From: Platycnemis pennipes
Lineage: Eukaryota; Arthropoda; Insecta; Odonata; Platycnemididae
Assembly: GCA_933228895.1 (NCBI GenBank)
Contig: OW121848.1
Span: forward strand, 97,173,470 to 97,237,469
Length of the DNA stretch: 64,000 bases
Direction of reading: 5' to 3'
The translations under genes were made by a program, and so were the position numbers. The notes under the pieces are model-generated. The model was given only the letters and a program-made list of their open reading frames with translations. It ran no database searches and was not told where the DNA came from. Shown here piece by piece: positions 56,962-64,000 of the stretch; positions within the stretch are counted from its first letter, which is position 1; each line of letters starts with the position of its first letter.

Positions 56962-58690
56962 ATGACAGAAGATCCATCAAACATTGAAATACTAAAAGGA
57001 GCCGAAACTTTCGAATTATGGAAGTTCCAAATACGAATATTCTTCCGAGCGAGTGGTCTACTGGACGTGGTCGACGGAATTCAACGTCTGGCTGATTTGA
57101 AAGACGAAAAAGACATACGGCTCTGGAAGATGATGGACGCCAAATCACAGAAGTATATAATAACGACTATTGATAAAAAGATAATGGTGCATATTATGTC
57201 TTGTGTTACTTCCTATGATATGTTTAAAACCCTTACGAAAATATACGAACGCGACACAGAGCAACAGAAATGTAATCTACTGCAACAGTTCTACAATTTC
57301 CGTTTCGAAAAGAGTGCCGACATGATGACGAATATATCTAACATTCAATCAACAGTGCACAAACTAAAAATGCTACAGCAAAATATTGATGAAACCATGT
57401 TAATAACAAAGATACTTAGTGTGCTGCCAGCTGATTATATAAACTTTAGCACCGCGTGGGAGTCTACCGCGAAAGACGAAAGAAAAATTGAAAACTTCAT
57501 AGCGAGATTGGCGGCGGAGGAACATAAATTTAAAAGCTGTGCCGAAGAAGTCACACAAAACTCAGCATTCAGAGCAGAAACGAAATACTCGAGAAATCAA
57601 AATAAATGTAATCGCACACCAGTGTTTTGCAGTATATGTAAGAAAAACAACCACGAAGAAAAGAATTGTTATTTCCGAGATAAATCAAAATATCAAAAAG
57701 TATGTCATCACTGTAAAAAACCGGGACATTTTATTAAGCAATGCCGTATCCTGAAAGAAGAAGAAAGGAAAGATAAAACAAGCAAAAATGCATTTATCAG
57801 TTCTACTGCATTACTCAATGACCGAGTTGACGAAGACATTTGGTATCTAGACAGCGGAGCCAGTGAACACATGTGCAATAAAATTAGTATATTGGAGGAA
57901 TACCAAGAGATCAGCGAACCCAAGAAAATAAAAATCGGAGATGGATCAACGCTGGATGCGGTTGGTTGCGGTACGGTAAAACTTCTGGCAAATAACGGTA
58001 AAGAATGGATGGAAACGATACTTGAAAATGTGTTGTATGTGCCTGAACTGAAAACTAACCTTTTTTCCATGGGAATAGCCCTTGATAAGGGATACAAACT
58101 GGAGTCTGACGAGAAGAAATGCATATTGAAAAATACGAAAAATAAAATCTGCGCACAAGCAATTCGCACCGGTAAATTGTACATAATGGATTTTCGAATG
58201 GCCAGGCAATCAACTGGTGAGTCATATTTGGCAAAGAAATCGGAAACTTTGAATGAGTGGCATGATAGATTTTGTCATCAAAACTACACCTACGTGGAAA
58301 AGGTTTTAGCAGAAAATAAAATTCCATTTATAGAAAACAGTGTCAAGTTTTGCAGTTCATGTGTAGAAGGGAAATATGCAAGAAGAACATTCTCTCCAAG
58401 CAGCAGTAGCTCTAAAAGCATATGTGAATTAATACATGCAGATTTATGTGGACCGATGGAGACAGAGTCGATTGGAGGAAGCAAATATTTTCTGCTATTG
58501 AAAGATGACCTATCACACTATAAAGTAGCATATTTTCTCAAGAACAAAAGCGAAGTGAAAGAAAAGTTGAAAGTCTTCATAAAATATGTAAAGAATCAGA
58601 CTGGAAAAGAGATTAAAATTTTTAGAAGCGACAATGGATCTGAATTTGTAAATAAGGAAGTAAGAAAAATTTTTGAAGATGAGGGAATTT
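56962..58690 (+). CDS. Copia 2 Gag-protease-integrase (5' part, interrupted)
   Basis: The polyprotein starts at ATG 56,962 (MTEDPSNIEIL). The Gag domain is followed by two CX2CX4HX4C zinc knuckles (residues 223-236 and 248-261), an aspartic protease with DSGAS at residues 297-301, the pre-integrase segment (EWHDRFCHQN), a CSSC pair, and integrase with catalytic Asp494 (LIHADLCGP) and Asp557 (RSDNGSEF). The foreign LTR begins after codon 576, between the second Asp and the catalytic Glu, so integrase is split. The apparent open frame beyond 58,690 to 58,788 is LTR sequence of Copia 3 and not part of this protein. Confidence 0.88.
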
Positions 58691-58892
58691 TGTTAATATG
58701 TCGGTCATTTAATATCTTAGAAGTTGCTTGGAAACATCTTATATTTGATTATGTTTATAGGATAATTTGTGTTGACTCGTTACTATAGTCACCTGTATGT
58801 ACAAGCGCCATTTTTCAAATGCAGTAATGTGGTGATGATAAAATACCAGATAATAAAGAAGATACAAATGGTTTTTTAATCAAAAGTTAACA
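58691..58892 (+). repeat. Copia 3 5' LTR (202 bp)
   Basis: TGTTAATATG to AAGTTAACA. By eye identical to 62,275-62,476. Contains AATAAAGAAG near 58,853, a likely poly(A) signal. Confidence 0.93.
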
Positions 58893-58906
58893 GGTTATGG
58901 GCCCAG
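58893..58906 (+). promoter_or_regulatory. Copia 3 primer-binding site (initiator tRNA-Met)
   Basis: GGTTATGGGCCCAG directly after the LTR. Confidence 0.85.
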
Positions 58907-58959
58907 AATACGTAAGAACTACTGCGTGATGTGATAAAAGATACTAAAGGACGTGAAGA

Positions 58960-59125
58960 TATTAAAGCCAAAGGAAGATAATTGATATAAAGAAGTGACT
59001 GCATCCAGAGCGCGGAATATAAGCTGAGTACGTGAAGATATTAAAGCCAAAGGAAAATAATTGATATAAAGAAGAAGTGACTGCATTCGGAGCGCGGAAT
59101 ATAAGCTGAGTACCTGAAGATATTA
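58960..59125 (+). repeat. Direct duplication in Copia 3 leader
   Basis: A block containing GAAGATATTAAAGCCAAAGG and later GCGCGGAATATAAGCTGAGT occurs twice, about 81-84 bp apart (from about 58,952 and 59,033), with small differences. Confidence 0.75.
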
Positions 59126-59137
59126 ATTAAAGGAAAC

Positions 59138-62128
59138 ATGTCATTGGCAATAAGTGACGAATACAAGATTCCGAGATTGAGCGACGAGAATTATTACGCG
59201 TGGTCTTTGCGAGTCAAGGCCGTGTTGCAGCAGAAGAGATGCTGGAAGGCGATCAACCCGGGATTTAGTGACAAGTTGACGGCAGCGGAAGAAGATATGA
59301 ATGAAAAAGCAATGTCATTCCTACTACTGGTCGTATCTGATAACCATTTAGAAGACATCGGGAAATGTGAACGCGCGGAGGAGGCATGGAAGATTTTGAA
59401 GGAAGCCCACACACAGTTTGGTCTGTTACATCAAATGATGAATATGAAAGAATTGATTAACGTACAGAAAACAGACGATTTATCGGTCCAAGAGTATGTT
59501 GCAAAAATTCAAAGGTTAAATAGAAGATTGGAAAGTTCGAGACGTAATCTTGATGATAGTACGTTAGCAATGCTTACTTTAATTGGTCTGCCATTGGAGC
59601 GATACGAAGGATTTGTTAGAAGTCTAGAACAAGAAGAAGCAATTTTGACATTAAATAGTGTAAAGGCTAAATTATTAATTGAAGAGAAAAGGTTAGAGAG
59701 TCGTGCACAGGAGGTAGGAGTAGCGCTTAGCAGCAGAAGAAGACAGCAATTAGGCGGTAATAAGCAATTAGAAGCAAGGAAAACTGATAATAGTAGACAA
59801 CAGAGAGGGACGAAACCATTTTTCTGCTATAACTGCAACGGTAAGGGGCATATCGCTAGATACTGTAGAAAAACTGCTAATTATGATAGTAAAGGAAGGG
59901 ATTATTATTATTATTATTATTATGAAAAAGAGATGAAAAATGAAGGTAAGAAGGCAAATATAACGAATGCAACTGAAGAAACTAGAGAATATAGAGTGTT
60001 ATGTGTAGGTAATAGACAGAACTCCTCTGATAAACTTTGCTGGATGTTGGACTCAGGAGCAACTCATCACATGACACCGTATATTGAGCTTCTTGATAAT
60101 TTTACAGCAGAAACTGGAGTAGTTGATTTAGCTGATGGTGAACAAGTTGAAATGAAGGGAAGAGGAAGTGTTTTGTTAAGAATGTCTAAACAGTGTGGAG
60201 GTTATGACATTAGGATTAATAATGTCCTTTTTGTTCCTGGTTTAGGTGAGAATTTGATATCTGTGAGCTGTCTAGAAAGTGGAAATAGGAAACTAGTTTT
60301 TGAGAATGCTAGAGTAGATGTGATAGACAAAAACAAAAATGAAGTTTTGTTTAGAGCTTGGAAGAAAGGAAGACTCTATGTTATAGACACTATACACAAA
60401 GAGAAAAGTAAGGGAAATTATAATCATGTAGATGATGAACCCAAGAAGGTGTCTCGTGCTTCACTACATTTATGGCATCAAAGGTTTGGACACTGTCACA
60501 AAGAAGTGTTACAAAGAATTCCTGGTATCATAGTAAATAAAGAAGAAAAAGAAGTTAAAAATTGTGATGTTTGTCTTCAGGGAAAAGGAAAGAGAAAGCC
60601 ATTTCCAAGGAGGAGCAAGAAAGAAAGTAAGAAACTATTGGAACTGATACATACAGATGTTGGTGGTCCAGTCTGCCCAGCATCAATAGGTGGCTCAAAG
60701 TATTATGTGACATTCATCGATGATTTTTCAAACCATGTGTCTGTAAGTATTCTGCATAGAAAGGATCAAGTATTTGAAGAATTTAGGATATACCAGAAGA
60801 AAAATGAACTACTGCATGAAACAAAGATCAAGGCGATACTAAGTGACAATGGTGGAGAATACACTGGAAATAATTTTCGTAAATACTTAGAGAATACTGG
60901 CATTCAACATCGGTTAACCGTGGCATCAACTCCTCAACAAAATGGGAAATCAGAAAGAATGAATTTGACTTTAATGAATATGGTGAGATGTATGCTGGTG
61001 GAATCTGGCTTGCCAAAGTTTTTTTGGGCTGAAGCAATGTCCATTCGGAATTTATGTCCATCAAGTGCTATAAATTATGAGATTCCACAGGAGATTTGGA
61101 CTGGAAAGAAATTACAGGAAGAGGATTTTAATATACTTAAGGTGTTTGGATGTCAATCATGGGCAGTAATGAAAACTGTAAACAAACTGAATGCTAGAAG
61201 TCTGGAGTGCATATTCCTGGGATATGAGATTAATGTCAAGGGTTATCGCTTATGGAACATAAAGAAAAAAAGGATACTTGTTAGCAGAGATGTTATTTTT
61301 TGTGAGAAAAATTTTCCATTCAAGAAAAAGTCACTACCGATAGAAGAATTGTATGTGCAACGAGAAGAAGATAATTTTTCAAAGGAAGAATGTAACAATA
61401 TTGAAGAAGAATGCACAACATCATGGAAAAACACCATGGAACCAGAGTATGAGTTACTAGATGAATATATAGAAGTAAGAAATATTAGAAAAGGGGAAGA
61501 AGATGTACAAGATACTCAAAGAAAGAGAGCATTATGGAAAAACACCATGGAACCAGAGTATGAGTTACTAGATGAAGATATAGAAGAAAGAAATATTAGA
61601 AATGGGGAAGAAGATGTGCAAGATACTCAGAGTAAGGGAGTATATGAAAGGGAGGATGAACTACCATGTGTGATAAGGAAATCAGATAGAAAAAGAAAGA
61701 AAAGAGAAACATGTACATACTGTAATTTGGCAGCATCAGTTGAGGAACCAAGGACGTATGAAGAAGCAATATCAGGAAGATGTTCAAAGAAGTGGAATGA
61801 GGCTGTCACAAGAAATGAGAAAAATAAGGAAAACAACACTTGGGAAATAGTACCTAGATCTGAAAGGATGAATGTAATCGGTAGCAAGTGGGTACACAAG
61901 ATAAAGTTTAATCAAGCAGGGGAAGTTGAAAGATACAAAGCTAGGTTAGTTGCGCAAGGTTTTGGCCAAATAAGAGGAATTGATTATGAAGATACATATA
62001 GTCCAGTTATTAAAAGGAAAAGTCTTCGTTTGTTGATGGCTCTTGCAGTAGAAAATGAATGGGAAATAAAGCATTTAGATGTCACTAATGCTTATTTACA
62101 TAGTAATCTTGATGAGTGCGTTTACTAA
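59138..62128 (+). CDS. Copia 3 Gag-protease-integrase with truncated reverse transcriptase
   Basis: 996 residues. Gag begins MSLAISDEYKIPRLSDENYY with the UBN2-type LNxxNYxxW-like start. One zinc knuckle CX2CX4HX4C lies at about residues 230-243, then a run of eight tyrosines encoded by ATT/TAT microsatellite (about 59,902), protease WMLDSGATHH near residue 300, pre-integrase LWHQRFGHCH, and integrase with D507, D570 and E606 (D,D35E spacing). A 37-residue segment is duplicated in tandem (111 bp, 61,424-61,633). RT starts (SKWVHKIKF, KARLVAQGF) and ends just after LDVTNAYLHSNLDECVY. The YVDD box and RNase H are absent, so the element cannot copy itself alone. Confidence 0.9.
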   Translation: MSLAISDEYKIPRLSDENYYAWSLRVKAVLQQKRCWKAINPGFSDKLTAAEEDMNEKAMSFLLLVVSDNHLEDIGKCERAEEAWKILKEAHTQFGLLHQMMNMKELINVQKTDDLSVQEYVAKIQRLNRRLESSRRNLDDSTLAMLTLIGLPLERYEGFVRSLEQEEAILTLNSVKAKLLIEEKRLESRAQEVGVALSSRRRQQLGGNKQLEARKTDNSRQQRGTKPFFCYNCNGKGHIARYCRKTANYDSKGRDYYYYYYYEKEMKNEGKKANITNATEETREYRVLCVGNRQNSSDKLCWMLDSGATHHMTPYIELLDNFTAETGVVDLADGEQVEMKGRGSVLLRMSKQCGGYDIRINNVLFVPGLGENLISVSCLESGNRKLVFENARVDVIDKNKNEVLFRAWKKGRLYVIDTIHKEKSKGNYNHVDDEPKKVSRASLHLWHQRFGHCHKEVLQRIPGIIVNKEEKEVKNCDVCLQGKGKRKPFPRRSKKESKKLLELIHTDVGGPVCPASIGGSKYYVTFIDDFSNHVSVSILHRKDQVFEEFRIYQKKNELLHETKIKAILSDNGGEYTGNNFRKYLENTGIQHRLTVASTPQQNGKSERMNLTLMNMVRCMLVESGLPKFFWAEAMSIRNLCPSSAINYEIPQEIWTGKKLQEEDFNILKVFGCQSWAVMKTVNKLNARSLECIFLGYEINVKGYRLWNIKKKRILVSRDVIFCEKNFPFKKKSLPIEELYVQREEDNFSKEECNNIEEECTTSWKNTMEPEYELLDEYIEVRNIRKGEEDVQDTQRKRALWKNTMEPEYELLDEDIEERNIRNGEEDVQDTQSKGVYEREDELPCVIRKSDRKRKKRETCTYCNLAASVEEPRTYEEAISGRCSKKWNEAVTRNEKNKENNTWEIVPRSERMNVIGSKWVHKIKFNQAGEVERYKARLVAQGFGQIRGIDYEDTYSPVIKRKSLRLLMALAVENEWEIKHLDVTNAYLHSNLDECVY

Positions 62129-62267
62129 AATTGTACCCACCTAAGCATAAGGAATTACGTAATAAGATAGGAACAATAGAAATTCAATGAATGTTTCCAA
62201 TGTTGTATGTAATTAGAATTTATTTTGATATATTTCAATTGCTGTGAATTGTCTTTAAATGCCCGAA

Positions 62268-62274
62268 GGGGAAG
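62268..62274 (+). promoter_or_regulatory. Polypurine tract of Copia 3
   Basis: AAGGGGAAG directly before the 3' LTR. Confidence 0.65.
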
Positions 62275-62476
62275 TGTTAATATGTCGGTCATTTAATATC
62301 TTAGAAGTTGCTTGGAAACATCTTATATTTGATTATGTTTATAGGATAATTTGTGTTGACTCGTTACTATAGTCACCTGTATGTACAAGCGCCATTTTTC
62401 AAATGCAGTAATGTGGTGATGATAAAATACCAGATAATAAAGAAGATACAAATGGTTTTTTAATCAAAAGTTAACA
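62275..62476 (+). repeat. Copia 3 3' LTR (202 bp)
   Basis: Matches 58,691-58,892 with no difference noticed by eye. Confidence 0.93.
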
Positions 62477-62481
62477 AATTT

Positions 62482-64000
62482 GTCATCAAACATCTGTACC
62501 CTACAACCCTGAGCAAAATGGGAAAGCTGAACGAGAGATGAGAACTTTGGTGGAATCTGCTAGAACAATGTTGTTAGATAAGAAACTGAGCAAAGAACTT
62601 TGGGCAGAAGCAGTTAATACTGCAGTGTATGTCATCAATAGAACTGGAACAAGCTCAATACTCGGGAAAACTCCTTATGAGTGTTGGTTTGGTAAACCAT
62701 TTGGCAAATTTGAACAGTTCAGAGTTTTTGGATCAAAAGTCTATGCTCATGTGCCATCTCAGAAGAGACAAAAGTGGGATGCCAAAGGCAAAAAAGGGAT
62801 GTTTGTGGGATATGGAGATTGTTCAAAAGGAGTAAGAGTATATTTTATGGATAAAAGAACAGTTGAGGTTTTTAGAGATGTAATCTTCATTCCTGAGATT
62901 CAAAATAACTACAAGGAAGAGAAACAAATTAAAAAGACCATAAAAAGAGCCAAGGTGGAAAATCAAGATGAAGAAGACATAGTTCAAGAAACAGAATGTG
63001 TAACAGCTGGAAGAGAAGAACAAGAAGCAGAAGACGAAGTATTACACTACAATCTTAGAGACAGAAATAAACTTAAAGCCCCAGATAACTTGAAGGACTA
63101 TCAATGTGAATTGGCTTTAATTTCATATAATGAAGCTGTAACTGGACAGGAAAAAGAGAAGTGGGTAGAAGCAATTGAAGATGAAAAATCATCGTTAATG
63201 AAAAATGAAACATGGAAATATGTCAGTCCTCAAGATGCTAAAGGGAAGAAAATTCTAACCAGTAAATGGGTTTTCAAAATCAAAGAAGACGGGAGATACA
63301 AGGCCAGACTAGTAGTTAGAGGCTGCGAACAAGAGAGAGGAATTGACTATGAAGAAACCTTCAGCCCAGTGGTGAATACCACGTCACTGAGGATACTGTT
63401 TGCCATTGCAGCTAAGAATAATTATAAAATGAAGCCATTTGATATTAAAACAGCTTTTCTCTATGGAGAACTAGAAGAAGAAATTTACATGCATGTGCCA
63501 GAGGGTTTTAGTGTCAAAAACAAAATTTGTCGTCTAGAAAAATCCTTGTATGGATTAAAACAAGCACCATTGAAATGGAATCAAAGATTGAAGAAGTTTT
63601 TACTGAATAGAGGGCTTTTTCAATTGAAATCAGAGCAGTGTGTATTCAGAAATGAGAACAGAACTCTGTATTTAGCTGTGTATGTAGATGATGGGATCAT
63701 AATGGGAGAAAATGAATCTGAATTAGAAAATTTATTAGAGAGTTTGGGAAAGGAGTTTGAAACAAAGACAAGAAATAATCCAAAGGTTTTGATTGGCATA
63801 GAGGTAACAAGAACTAAGGATTCTATTTTTCTATCTCAGAAGGGGTATACAGATCATATATTAGATAAATTTGAGATGAAAAATACCAAGGGAGCTGACA
63901 CACCACTGCAAATCGGAAAAAGAATTGACGAGCAGGAAGGAAGGGATACAAGTGTTCTCAAGTTTCCTTACAGAGAAGTGGTTGGGAGTCTTTTATATTT
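62482..64000 (+). CDS. Copia 2 integrase C-terminal part, reverse transcriptase and start of RNase H region (open at window end)
   Basis: The frame continues the interrupted polyprotein. It starts with the integrase block YNPEQNGKAEREMR, holding the catalytic Glu, then LWAEAVNTAVYVINR, a VFGSKVYAHVP segment and the FVGYGDCSKGVRV motif. RT follows with SKWVFKIKEDGRYKARLVVRG (quoted in part), FDIKTAFLYGELEEEIYM, YGLKQAPLKW and the active-site box YVDDGIIM near 63,680-63,700. It reaches YREVVGSLLY at the last base. I find no stop over these 506 codons. Because it has no stop inside the window it is easily missed by ORF callers. Confidence 0.9.

Larger units (their letters stand above)
58686..62481 (+). 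mobile_element. Copia LTR retrotransposon 3, nested, very young, RT/RNase H-deleted
   Basis: LTRs 58,691-58,892 and 62,275-62,476 (202 bp each, TGTTAATATG..GTTAACA) look identical by eye, and a 5-bp duplication AATTT lies at 58,686-58,690 and 62,477-62,481. The internal part is 3,382 bp, with gag, protease, integrase and only the start of RT. The rest of RT and nearly all RNase H are deleted: a short stretch resembling the RNase H C-terminus follows the stop. The element inserted into Copia 2 in the same orientation. Confidence 0.93.
56691..64000 (+). mobile_element. Copia LTR retrotransposon 2, interrupted by Copia 3 and cut by the window end
   Basis: A 5' LTR (probably 56,691-56,832), the initiator-tRNA-Met primer site, then gag-protease-integrase to 58,690, the inserted Copia 3 (58,691-62,476, then the second TSD copy 62,477-62,481), and the rest of integrase, RT and part of RNase H to the window end. 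The frame on both sides of the insertion is compatible once the 5-bp duplication is discounted, and I see no stop from 62,482 to 64,000. The element was probably intact when it was hit. Its 3' LTR lies outside the window. Confidence 0.9.

Noticed and set aside
57708..58327. Minus-strand ORFs within Copia 2
   Set aside because: Shadows of the Gag-integrase frame with no domains.
58691..58788. C-terminal 32 residues of the Copia 2 open frame
   Set aside because: They are encoded by the LTR of the inserted Copia 3, so they are a chance extension.

Overview
The window looks like nuclear DNA of an arthropod, most likely an insect. The evidence is spliced genes with GT-AG introns, a mitochondrial [2Fe-2S] ferredoxin with the 37-residue spacing before its last cysteine that I associate with insect FDX1 proteins, tRNA-derived SINEs, CR1/L2-like and RTE-like LINEs, Penelope-like fragments and Copia LTR elements. 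The species cannot be named from the sequence alone. I find one convincing host protein gene; almost everything else recognisable is mobile DNA in various stages of decay.

Layout. 1-2.8 kb: minus-strand CR1/L2-like LINE with scattered stops, containing a 298-bp hAT-type MITE with a perfect 8-bp target duplication. 3-21 kb: mostly anonymous DNA with GC-rich blocks (4.3-5.5, 6.4-7.4, 16.8-19.3 kb), tRNA-derived SINE pieces, a long hairpin (8.7 kb), a 168-bp mobile repeat present twice (10.5 and 11.0 kb) and LINE scraps. 21.4-32.3 kb: transposon graveyard. It holds a palindrome with a hammerhead-ribozyme-like core, SINEs, a second copy of the first LINE family, a 3.7-kb RTE-like LINE split by a 536-bp MITE, a 221-bp MITE, two further Penelope-type tails and a decayed multicopy ORF family. 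32.9-35.4 kb: a very young Copia deletion derivative with LTRs that look identical, a 5-bp TSD and only RT-RNase H left.

39.76-41.10 kb: four-exon adrenodoxin-type ferredoxin gene, intact, predicted 164 residues. 41.1-50.5 kb: AT-rich intergenic or intronic DNA with a 390-bp MITE, LINE 3' ends, a foldback and a Penelope-like C-terminal fragment.

50.56-56.30 kb is the most unusual object: a 5.74-kb unit bounded by short terminal inverted repeats. One side is filled with about 50 copies of a 31/32-bp repeat and the other with 27 copies of a 79-bp repeat. The arrays share sequence words in inverted orientation, which suggests one giant non-autonomous transposon with massive subterminal repeat arrays. 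56.7-64.0 kb: a Copia element whose frame is open to the window end, interrupted in its integrase by a second, younger Copia (58,691-62,476) that has lost the catalytic part of RT and RNase H.

The ferredoxin would supply electrons to mitochondrial P450 (steroid) or Fe-S/heme pathways. The mobile elements do not form a pathway with it, but several are non-autonomous and must have been mobilised by proteins encoded elsewhere.
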